Shown here in pieces: positions 33,384 to 40,183 of a DNA stretch of 64,000 nt. Source of the stretch: Fictibacillus nanhaiensis (GTDB lineage: Bacteria > Bacillota > Bacilli > Bacillales > Fictibacillaceae); the NCBI RefSeq assembly GCF_023715445.1, contig NZ_JAMBOD010000008.1:62001-126000 (forward strand), read 5' to 3'. Made by a program: the position numbers and the translations under genes. Numbering within the stretch: position 1 is the first letter of the stretch; every line of letters begins with the position of its first letter. The notes below the pieces were generated by a model. It was not told the DNA's origin, ran no database searches, and was given only the letters and a program-made list of their open reading frames with translations.

Positions 33384-34431
33384 CTGGTGCTCCTTTAAAC
33401 AGTTTTTGCAGATTTTCATCAAATGGTGCTTCAACGATTCCTTTTTCCGTAACAATCGCTGTAACGAATTCGTTTCGCGTTACATCAAATGCAGGGTTGT
33501 ACACTTTTACGCCTTTTGGTGCTGTGTATACGCCGAATCGGTTCGTCACTTCTTCCTCTTCCCGCTCTTCAATCGGAATCTCTTTTCCTGTTGGCGTTCT
33601 AAGGTCGATTGTTGGTGTTGGCGCTGCTACATAAAACGGTATTCCGAAGTTTTTCGCCAAAATGGCGACACCCATCGTACCAATCTTGTTTGCTACATCA
33701 CCGTTTGCCGCCACTCGGTCACAGCCTACGATAACCGCTTGAACTTTCCCTTGCGACATAACCATCGCTGCCATGTTGTCGGTGATAACCGTAACATCAA
33801 TTCCAGCACGCTGAAGCTCAAGTGCTGTTAGTGTTGAACCTTGCAGACGCGGTCTTGTTTCGTCTGCGTAAACTTTAATGTCCCAGCCTTTTTCTTTTGC
33901 AAGATACATAGGAGATGTTGCTGTTCCGTACTTGGTTGTCGCAAGAGCTCCTGCGTTGCAGTGTGTTAAGATCCCCATTCCGTCTGACAATAACGTTAAA
34001 AGGTTTTCACCGATCATACGGTTGATCGCTTCGTCTTCTTTATGAATAGCAATGGCTTCTTGGAGTAAAGCTTCCTTAACTTCAACCACTGACCCAGCCC
34101 ATGATTTCGCCTTTTCCTCCATCCGCTCTAATGCCCAGAAAAGGTTGACAGCTGTAGGTCTTGAAGTAGCTAGATAATCAGACTTCTCTTTTAAATAAGA
34201 GAAAAATGCTTCAAAAGAATCCTCAGGTGCATCCTTCACACCCATGTAAAGACCGTAAGCCGCAGACACGCCAATCGCTGGCGCACCGCGCACTTTCATC
34301 GTTACGATCGCGTCCCAAACGCTTTCGATCGTTGTATAGGAATCATATCTCACTTCATTTGGAAGCGTGGTCTGGTCTAGCAAAACCAACGCATCATCTT
34401 TCCACTGAATCGGTATTAGTTGATGTGACAT
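33367..34431 (-). CDS. mtnA: S-methyl-5-thioribose-1-phosphate isomerase (MtnA/DrdI family)
   Basis: A 354-residue eIF2B-like sugar-phosphate isomerase. Catalytic residues Cys158 (THCNAG) and Asp238 ([10 protein letters not shown]) are present at the positions expected from B. subtilis MtnA. RGAPAIG near residue 48 binds the phosphate. It converts the 1-phosphate of methylthioribose or 5-deoxyribose to the ribulose form. AAAGGTGA precedes the ATG, which directly adjoins the kinase stop. The aldolase partner makes DrdI an equally good name. Confidence 0.93.
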   Translation of the reverse strand: MSHQLIPIQWKDDALVLLDQTTLPNEVRYDSYTTIESVWDAIVTMKVRGAPAIGVSAAYGLYMGVKDAPEDSFEAFFSYLKEKSDYLATSRPTAVNLFWALERMEEKAKSWAGSVVEVKEALLQEAIAIHKEDEAINRMIGENLLTLLSDGMGILTHCNAGALATTKYGTATSPMYLAKEKGWDIKVYADETRPRLQGSTLTALELQRAGIDVTVITDNMAAMVMSQGKVQAVIVGCDRVAANGDVANKIGTMGVAILAKNFGIPFYVAAPTPTIDLRTPTGKEIPIEEREEEEVTNRFGVYTAPKGVKVYNPAFDVTRNEFVTAIVTEKGIVEAPFDENLQKLFKGAPDVITK

Positions 34432-35658
34432 TTATATCACCTTTAAGCCTTTCACCATTTTTTCCGCTTCTTTAAACATAGCCACAAAATCTTTGCCTTC
34501 TGTAAATTTAGAACGCTGCTTAATGAAACGGATCGCTGCTGTTAAACAAATACGTTCGGCTTCGATACATTTATCTGAATCTGTAATGGATGTGATATCC
34601 TTAACCTTCGCGAGTCCAATGATTCTCCGGGCTAACTCCAGTCCCGTGACTGCCGCTGTATCAGCAAGCACCTCACCCAGATACCACTCTTTAAAACATG
34701 CCTGTTTTGCAGTTAGTTCCGTCACTTCTTGATCCCATTTGAATAAAAATTTTTCTTTAAATTGATCAACGACGTCTTCAATCGTTTTTTCGATCCATGC
34801 AGTAAAATCTTCATTTCCATGTGCGTTGCCGTTCACCCATGCAAAGAAAAGGTTCGCAATCACATTCCCTATGTCATATCCCATCGGTCCGTAAAACGCA
34901 AACTCAGGATCAATCACTTTTGTACTCTCTTTTGTTATAAAAATAGATCCTGTATGAAGATCGCCGTGAAGCAGCGCTTGAGCGTTGTTCATGAAACTGA
35001 ACTTCAGCTTTGCCGTCTCTAATTTTAATTCTTCATCGTCATAAATGGTAGACTGAATCCACTCTTCGTTGCCAGGCGTGAGTTCGTTTCGGTTGTTGTT
35101 ATCATAAAAGGGCTCCGTGTACACAAGATCTTCAGTAATTTCACAAAGCTCCGTGTTGATGTATTGCTGTACAAGCTGTTTTTTCGTTTTATGCTCCATC
35201 ACCACATCAGAAGTCAGGAGCAGATTGTTCACCATAAACGTTGTGATATGGTCTGCAAACGCAGGGAACGTTTCATGATTAATAAGCGCTGTTCGCATGA
35301 TCGTGTAATCTGAGAGGTCCTCCATCGCACAGCAGCTCATCACTTCATCAAACAAGTAGACCGTCGGCACTAATCCAGGTGATAACTTGTCCTGTAGCAA
35401 CAAGACGTTGGATTCAATACGGATACGGTCCGTTGAGAGTTTAAATTCATCCGAAATCCTTGCCGTGTGTCCCGCTTGCTTAATGATCACCGTATCTCCG
35501 TGTTTTTGATCCACCACTCGGAAAACATAGTTTAAGTTGCCGTCCCCAATTTCTTTACACGTAAGCTCAGCATCCTCTTTAAAGATAGTAAGCTTCTCTT
35601 TTACATAATCTATGACATCATCCGTGTTCATTAAAAAATAGCTAGAAAAACGTGACAT
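34432..35658 (-). CDS. mtnK: 5-methylthioribose kinase (MtnK family; possibly 5-deoxyribose kinase)
   Basis: A 408-residue protein-kinase-like phosphotransferase. Motifs are [11 protein letters not shown] near residue 38 (nucleotide-binding loop), [13 protein letters not shown] near residue 231 (catalytic loop) and [19 protein letters not shown] near 250. The ATG at 35658 has AGGGGG 8 bp upstream. It phosphorylates the free deoxy-pentose at C1, the first step of salvage. It is the first gene of the operon, with a TTGACT-type promoter and a cre site upstream. Whether methylthioribose or 5-deoxyribose is preferred cannot be read by eye. Confidence 0.92.
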   Translation of the reverse strand: MSRFSSYFLMNTDDVIDYVKEKLTIFKEDAELTCKEIGDGNLNYVFRVVDQKHGDTVIIKQAGHTARISDEFKLSTDRIRIESNVLLLQDKLSPGLVPTVYLFDEVMSCCAMEDLSDYTIMRTALINHETFPAFADHITTFMVNNLLLTSDVVMEHKTKKQLVQQYINTELCEITEDLVYTEPFYDNNNRNELTPGNEEWIQSTIYDDEELKLETAKLKFSFMNNAQALLHGDLHTGSIFITKESTKVIDPEFAFYGPMGYDIGNVIANLFFAWVNGNAHGNEDFTAWIEKTIEDVVDQFKEKFLFKWDQEVTELTAKQACFKEWYLGEVLADTAAVTGLELARRIIGLAKVKDITSITDSDKCIEAERICLTAAIRFIKQRSKFTEGKDFVAMFKEAEKMVKGLKVI

Positions 35659-35690
35659 TCAGCTTCCCCCTCTATTCATTCGTTTCTTTA

Positions 35691-35704
35691 AGTAAGCGCT
35701 TACA
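35691..35704. promoter_or_regulatory. cre site (CcpA) upstream of the salvage kinase gene
   Basis: TGTAAGCGCTTACT on the minus strand matches the cre consensus TGWAANCGNTNWCA at 13 of 14 positions. It lies just downstream of the predicted start point, a position typical for catabolite repression. Confidence 0.65.
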
Positions 35705-35716
35705 ACATTCATTATC

Positions 35717-35745
35717 AAGATATAACTAGTAACAATGGAAGTCAA
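35717..35745 (-). promoter_or_regulatory. Predicted sigma-A promoter of the salvage operon
   Basis: On the minus strand TTGACT, 17 bp and TATCTT. The -35 box is near consensus, the -10 box weaker. The remaining 249-bp divergent gap also holds an inverted AGTAACAA / TTGTTACT pair. Confidence 0.5.
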
Positions 35746-35836
35746 TGAGAAATGCGTGTTGAGTATACTTCTTCCCTTTCCAGCCCTAGTTTGTTACTAT
35801 TTCTAGTATATATTTTTAATCCTTAACTGAATTTAC

Positions 35837-35867
35837 TTGTCTAATAATTAACCAAGTTTACTATAAT
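35837..35867 (+). promoter_or_regulatory. Possible promoter of the MFS gene
   Basis: TTGTCT, a long 19-bp spacer and a perfect TATAAT lie about 40 bp upstream of the MFS start codon. Confidence 0.4.
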
Positions 35868-35907
35868 AAAAGTTTCCTAAAGTACAGCATAAGGAAGTGT
35901 CAGCATT

Positions 35908-37110
35908 ATGGCGATATGGAAGCGAAATTTGTGGGTGTTATGGGTCGGCGTCTTCTTCACTTCAGCCAGTTACTCGATGGTCGTTCCCTTCTTACCTCTT
36001 TTTCTTCTTCAAATAGGTGTTCATGACCACACCGAAATTTGGTCAGGTCTCATCTTTAGTTCAGCATTTTTTGCAGGTGCCATCGCTTCTCCCTATTGGG
36101 GCATGATGGCCGACCGATATGGCAGAAAGCCGATGATTATCCGGGCCGGAGTCTTTCTTTTCATTATCTACACGTTAACCGCATTCGTCACAAATGCGTA
36201 TGAGCTGTTAGCCTTGCGGGTTGCACAAGGATTGTTAACCGGCTACATTCCAGGAGCAATCGCGCTGATCGGAACAAACACACCGAAAAAGAATGTCGGC
36301 TACGCGCTTGCGATGATCTCATCGGCCGGTGCATCGGGCGGGATTATGGGGCCGCTGCTCGGTGGCGGATTAGCTGAATTATTCGGAAACCGCTGGGCGT
36401 TTGCGAGCGGAGGTTTTCTTTCTCTTCTATCTACTTTGCTCGTGATTTTCTGGGTAACCGAAGAAAAATTCACACCAAGCAAGGAAAAAGGATCTGTATT
36501 AAAAGATATACGGGTCGCAGCCGCAAACAAACCTTTTATGAACGTGCTTTTCTTATCCATCATCACTGCTCTTTCCATCTTAACAATCGAACCAGTCCTT
36601 CCACTTCATATCTTAAAGATCAGCGGTTCATCTGATAATACGGCACTCTTGGCAGGAATCGTGTTCTCCTTGCCGGGCATAGCGAGTATCATTTTCGCAG
36701 CTTATTGGGGACGGATGTCAGATAAGATCGGTTTTCAAACCGTTCTAATGATCGGCTTGTTGGGCGGGGGAATCGGAACAATCGCTCAAGCTTGGTTTGA
36801 TGGCGTTTGGGGCTTTTCTTCTGTACGCTTTCTCTATGGCATCTTTTTCTGTGGTGTTTTCCCTGCCTTAAATGGTTTGGTCGTTCAAACCACACCAGAC
36901 GAATTTAGAGGACGAGCCTTTGGACTCCAACAGACAGCCACTCAGATCGGTGCCATGCTCGGACCGCTTGTTGGCGGAGTTATCGGTGGATTCTTCCCTG
37001 TCGAGATTGTGTTCGTGGTAACAGGTGTGATGCTGCTTGTCGCGATGTCGTATGCTTATTCTTTCAAAAACGAGGGCAAAGCATCACTTAAGAAAGCATC
37101 TGGCAGTTAA
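35908..37110 (+). CDS. MFS transporter, DHA1-type multidrug/drug exporter
   Basis: A 400-residue protein with 12 predicted helices. Motif A, GMMADRYGRKPMI, lies at about residue 65 and a second-half relative, GRMSDKIGFQ, near 270; motif C-like GGIMGPLLGGG follows TM4-5, as in antiporters of the DHA1 group. It probably exports small hydrophobic or amphipathic compounds with proton exchange. AAGGAAGTG precedes the ATG. It is divergent from the salvage operon; any functional link is unknown. Confidence 0.9.
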   Translation: MAIWKRNLWVLWVGVFFTSASYSMVVPFLPLFLLQIGVHDHTEIWSGLIFSSAFFAGAIASPYWGMMADRYGRKPMIIRAGVFLFIIYTLTAFVTNAYELLALRVAQGLLTGYIPGAIALIGTNTPKKNVGYALAMISSAGASGGIMGPLLGGGLAELFGNRWAFASGGFLSLLSTLLVIFWVTEEKFTPSKEKGSVLKDIRVAAANKPFMNVLFLSIITALSILTIEPVLPLHILKISGSSDNTALLAGIVFSLPGIASIIFAAYWGRMSDKIGFQTVLMIGLLGGGIGTIAQAWFDGVWGFSSVRFLYGIFFCGVFPALNGLVVQTTPDEFRGRAFGLQQTATQIGAMLGPLVGGVIGGFFPVEIVFVVTGVMLLVAMSYAYSFKNEGKASLKKASGS

Positions 37111-37154
37111 CATGTGGTATAAATAAAACAAACCTTTTTAAGGAGTGGGATCCT

Positions 37155-37382
37155 ATGGGAAAATGTACGATTGATCATACTTTAGAAGATGTAAAACAGA
37201 AATTAGTGGACCAGTCTTCTTTTATGCCAGATGATTTAGCGGCTAAAGTGAGTGATTCATTGACTCAAGAGGCGGATCAGGAGTTCTTAAACGAAGTCTT
37301 TCATCTTCTGAAAAAATACGACCTTGCAGATGAAAAAGAAAGAGAAGAACGGAATAAGAAATTAAGTGATTTATTAAAATAG
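37155..37382 (+). CDS. Small acidic helical protein of unknown function
   Basis: A 75-residue protein starting MGKCTIDHTLEDVK, predicted helical and highly charged, with one cysteine. TAAGGAG precedes the ATG, and a strong terminator starts at its stop. It is 44 bp behind the MFS gene and may be co-transcribed with it. No family recognised. Confidence 0.65.
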   Translation: MGKCTIDHTLEDVKQKLVDQSSFMPDDLAAKVSDSLTQEADQEFLNEVFHLLKKYDLADEKEREERNKKLSDLLK

Positions 37383-37383
37383 G

Positions 37384-37411
37384 AAAACCCGGGCTAATGT
37401 CCGGGTTTTTT
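37384..37411. terminator. Intrinsic terminator
   Basis: AAAACCCGG / CCGGGTTTTTT with an 8-nt loop directly after the stop of the 75-residue protein gene. The A-run on the other side allows bidirectional use. Confidence 0.85.
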
Positions 37412-37416
37412 ACTTA

Positions 37417-37518
37417 TTATTTTTCATCAGGCTTTACGGTTTCTAACATTGCCCACAAACTAGGTTCTACGCCTTCCATTTCTGCCTTTGAAGGGATATG
37501 GAGCGAAAAGTAAATCAA
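37417..37518 (-). CDS. Possible 33-residue small protein
   Basis: On the minus strand a TTG at 37518 follows AGGAGGTGGAAGGGGAG and opens a 33-codon frame beginning LIYFSLHIPSKAEMEG and ending ETVKPDEK. It stops just before the shared terminator. The ribosome binding site is good but spacing is long (11 bp) and the frame is short. This is the only coding candidate in the 350-bp gap before the beta-glucosidase gene; it may be spurious. Confidence 0.3.
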   Translation of the reverse strand: MIYFSLHIPSKAEMEGVEPSLWAMLETVKPDEK

Positions 37519-37609
37519 CTCCCCTTCCACCTCCTTTATTATGTTAATCAAGCTTTAGATGCCTCTCTATCATTTTAATTAAAAAATGGTGAATCGTTTC
37601 GATTTTTCG

Positions 37610-37638
37610 TTGACTCTCAAAATGAAAGCGCTTATAAT
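37610..37638 (+). promoter_or_regulatory. Sigma-A promoter of the beta-glucosidase gene
   Basis: TTGACT, exactly 17 bp and TATAAT. The start point should fall near 37645. The cre site overlaps the spacer and -10 box, and a LacI-type palindrome lies just downstream. Confidence 0.8.
37623..37636. promoter_or_regulatory. cre site overlapping the beta-glucosidase promoter
   Basis: TGAAAGCGCTTATA matches 13 of 14 positions of the CcpA consensus. Its position over the -10 region predicts carbon catabolite repression. Confidence 0.7.
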
Positions 37639-37653
37639 TTTTAGTAATAGAAT

Positions 37654-37671
37654 CATCGAAACGTTTCGATG
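37654..37671. promoter_or_regulatory. LacI-type operator (18-bp perfect palindrome)
   Basis: CATCGAAACGTTTCGATG is a perfect palindrome at the start of the transcript. A related AATCGTTTCGATT lies at 37592-37604, upstream of the -35 box, so a looped dual-operator arrangement is possible. The core GAAACGTTTC is shared with the three sites at 60060-60168. Confidence 0.7.
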
Positions 37672-37732
37672 GCATCGTTATGAGATAACATATTAAACGA
37701 CTAACTCTCAAAAATCTGGAGGTACTTCATTC

Positions 37733-39901
37733 ATGCTTAAGCAAAAAGTACAACATTTAATTGATGAAATGACATTGGATGAAAAGATTGGCCAGCTCGT
37801 ACAGTTAGCCACTCCTTTTTTTAAAGGTTCATCCACTCAGGGATTTATTACAGGTCCTATGCAGGAAATGGGAATCACCGATGAAATAGTGCGAAATACG
37901 GGTTCCGTGCTTGGAGGGTCTGGAGCGAAAGAAACACGAAATATTCAAGACGCACACTTAAAGGAAAACCGTCTGGGTATCCCTCTGTTAATGATGGCTG
38001 ATATCGTTCATGGTTTTAAAACGATTTTCCCAGTGCCGCTTGCGATCGGCTGCTCTTGGGACTTGGAATTAGCAGAAAAGAGTGCTGAGATTGCGGCAAA
38101 AGAAGCTTCAGTATCCGGGGTTCATGTCACCTTTGCTCCAATGGTCGATTTAGTACGCGATCCACGCTGGGGCCGGGTTATGGAATCCACTGGAGAAGAT
38201 CCTTACCTGAACAGCGAGTTTGCTCGTGCGTTCGTGCGAGGATTCCAAGGAAAGGACTTACAGAACGATACTGACCGCGTTGCAGCTTGTGTGAAGCATT
38301 TTGCTGCTTATGGCTCACCTGAGGGCGGACGCGATTACAATACGGTCAACATGTCAGAACGTCAGCTTCGTGAATCGTATCTGCCTGCTTATAAAGCGGC
38401 TCTTGATGAAGGCTGTGAGATGGTGATGACTGCTTTTAACACGGTAGATGGTATTCCGGCGACCGCGAACAAGAAGCTGATGCGCGACCTTCTTCGGGAT
38501 GAGTGGGGCTTTAATGGTGTCATCATCTCCGACTGGGGTGCGGTAAAAGAACAGCTTCCACACGGTGTTGCTGAAGATGAAAAAGAAGCCGCATTAAAAG
38601 CTCTTTCTGCTGGTGTTGATATTGAAATGATGACAACTTGTTATATCGACCATGTAAAAGAGCTTGTAGAGAGCGGTGCATTATCGGAGTCCCTGGTCGA
38701 TGAGGCGGTTGAACGTATCTTAACGCTCAAAGAGAAACTGGGACTTTTTGAAGATCCTTATCGTGGAGCGGATGAAGAACGTGCAGCGGAAGTGATTTTA
38801 TGTGATGAACACCGCCAAACGACTCGTGATCTTGCAGCCAAATCATGTGTCCTGTTAAAGAATGAAAATGTACTGCCATTAAAACCCGATCAAAAAATCG
38901 CTTTGATCGGCCCGTTCGCACAAAACGGCGATTTGATGGGACCATGGTCTTGGCAAGGTGCTCATGAAGATGTTGTAAAGGTGGATGCTGGAATACGTAC
39001 AAAACTAGTAGATCCATCCCTACTTACCGTAGCTGTCGGTAGTGATGTTGAAACCGTCACACCTGAACAGTTAAAAGAAGCAGTGGATACAGCGAAAGAT
39101 GCCGATGTGGTTGTGCTGGCGCTTGGGGAAGCTTCCTTTATGAGCGGTGAAGCAGGATGCCGTGCAGATATCCGCCTGCCGGAACCACAGCTTCGATTAA
39201 TTCAAGAGATCAAGAAACTTGGGAAGCCGACTGTTGCGGTACTGTTTAACGGCCGCCCGCTCGACTTGCATGGAGTAGTGGAACATGTGGATGCGGTATT
39301 GGAAGCATGGTATCCAGGTACAGAAGGTGGAGCAGCGATTGCTGATCTATTGTTTGGTGATGTAAACCCATCTGGCAGATTATCGATGTCTTTCCCATAC
39401 TCTGTTGGACAAGTGCCTGTTTATTATAATCACTTTAACACGGGGCGGCCTCAGCCAACTCCAGATAACAAAGAACGTTACCTGTCCCATTACCTGGACA
39501 TTCCAAATGAGCCTCTTTTCCCATTTGGCTTTGGGTTGAGCTATTCGGATTTCAAGTATGAAGATGTAAAATTATCTGGTGAGAAGCTAACAGATGATGG
39601 AAAGCTGATTGCTTCTGTAACCGTTATGAACACAGGCGACAGAACCGGCGAAGAACTTGTTCAGTTGTATATTCGCGATATCGCCGGTGATGTGGTTCGT
39701 CCGATAAAAGAGTTAAAGGGCTACAAAAAAGTTACACTTGAGCCTGGTGCGTCTGAAGTCGTGACGTTTGAGATTACAGAAGAGATGCTTCGCTATCATC
39801 ACGAGAACCTGGAATTCAAGAGTGACGCAGGAAAGTTTACGGTTTATGTGGGAAGAAACAGCCACGATGTAACTGGACTGCCTTTTAGACTTGTAAAATA
39901 A
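37733..39901 (+). CDS. bglX: Beta-glucosidase, glycoside hydrolase family 3 (BglX-like)
   Basis: A 722-residue GH3 enzyme without a signal peptide, so cytoplasmic. The N-terminal TIM-barrel domain (1 to about 330) contains DPRWGRVMESTGEDPYL, VKHFAAYG and the nucleophile Asp267 in VIISDWGA. The alpha/beta sandwich follows (about 375-560, with LLKNENVLPL and ALGE), then a fibronectin III-like domain (about 610-715). It should hydrolyse non-reducing-end beta-glucosyl units from imported oligosaccharides. Promoter, cre and LacI-type operator lie upstream. It is monocistronic, ending in a terminator. Confidence 0.95.
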   Translation: MLKQKVQHLIDEMTLDEKIGQLVQLATPFFKGSSTQGFITGPMQEMGITDEIVRNTGSVLGGSGAKETRNIQDAHLKENRLGIPLLMMADIVHGFKTIFPVPLAIGCSWDLELAEKSAEIAAKEASVSGVHVTFAPMVDLVRDPRWGRVMESTGEDPYLNSEFARAFVRGFQGKDLQNDTDRVAACVKHFAAYGSPEGGRDYNTVNMSERQLRESYLPAYKAALDEGCEMVMTAFNTVDGIPATANKKLMRDLLRDEWGFNGVIISDWGAVKEQLPHGVAEDEKEAALKALSAGVDIEMMTTCYIDHVKELVESGALSESLVDEAVERILTLKEKLGLFEDPYRGADEERAAEVILCDEHRQTTRDLAAKSCVLLKNENVLPLKPDQKIALIGPFAQNGDLMGPWSWQGAHEDVVKVDAGIRTKLVDPSLLTVAVGSDVETVTPEQLKEAVDTAKDADVVVLALGEASFMSGEAGCRADIRLPEPQLRLIQEIKKLGKPTVAVLFNGRPLDLHGVVEHVDAVLEAWYPGTEGGAAIADLLFGDVNPSGRLSMSFPYSVGQVPVYYNHFNTGRPQPTPDNKERYLSHYLDIPNEPLFPFGFGLSYSDFKYEDVKLSGEKLTDDGKLIASVTVMNTGDRTGEELVQLYIRDIAGDVVRPIKELKGYKKVTLEPGASEVVTFEITEEMLRYHHENLEFKSDAGKFTVYVGRNSHDVTGLPFRLVK

Positions 39902-39906
39902 TGAGG

Positions 39907-39938
39907 AGGGGCTGACTTTATAGGTCATGCCCCTTTTT
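39907..39938 (+). terminator. Intrinsic terminator after bglX
   Basis: AGGGGC-TGAC / GGTCA-TGCCCCT stem with a small bulge followed by TTTTT, directly after the bglX stop. Confidence 0.75.
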
Positions 39939-39945
39939 AATTTTT

Positions 39946-40108
39946 GTTGGTGCATAGAATGCTTGGTTTGGTGCATAGACTTACCACTTTGGTGCATTGA
40001 AACTCGTTTGACGCATTGAGTAGCCACTTTGGCGCATAGAAACTCCAGTTTGGTGCATAGAAACTCCAGTTTGGCGCATAGGATCATCACTTTGACTCAT
40101 AGACATTG
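39946..40108. repeat. Degenerate tandem repeat, about eight units of 21 bp
   Basis: Unit starts at 39946, 39967, 39988, 40007, 40028, 40049, 40070 and 40091 give a period of 21 bp (once 19). The common core is TTTGGYGCATAGA followed by a variable 8-base part such as AACTCCAG. It lies between the convergent bglX and GH35 genes, bounded by terminators on both sides. A minus-strand reading frame through it is an artefact of the period being divisible by three. Confidence 0.85.
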
Positions 40109-40133
40109 TTTGTTTGTATTCTTCATTCATAAA

Positions 40134-40173
40134 AATAACCTTGGAAGCCTTTAATCCAGCTTCAAAGGTTATT
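40134..40173. terminator. Terminator at the end of the GH144-GH35 unit
   Basis: AATAACCTTGGAAGC / GCTTCAAAGGTTATT has one mismatch in 15 bp and A/T runs at both ends. It lies 11 bp past the GH35 stop on the minus strand. Confidence 0.85.
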
Positions 40174-40183
40174 TTTTACCCAA

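Noticed and set aside
33244-33831. 195-residue plus-strand frame
   Set aside because: Antisense to the aldolase and isomerase genes, both of which have full catalytic motifs.
35708-35800. S-box or other riboswitch upstream of the salvage kinase
   Set aside because: No K-turn or conserved S-box elements were found, and the promoter with cre explains regulation.
39713-40090. 125-residue minus-strand reading frame through the 21-bp repeat
   Set aside because: The repeat period is divisible by three, so a repetitive open frame arises automatically; it overlaps the end of bglX and has no ribosome binding site.
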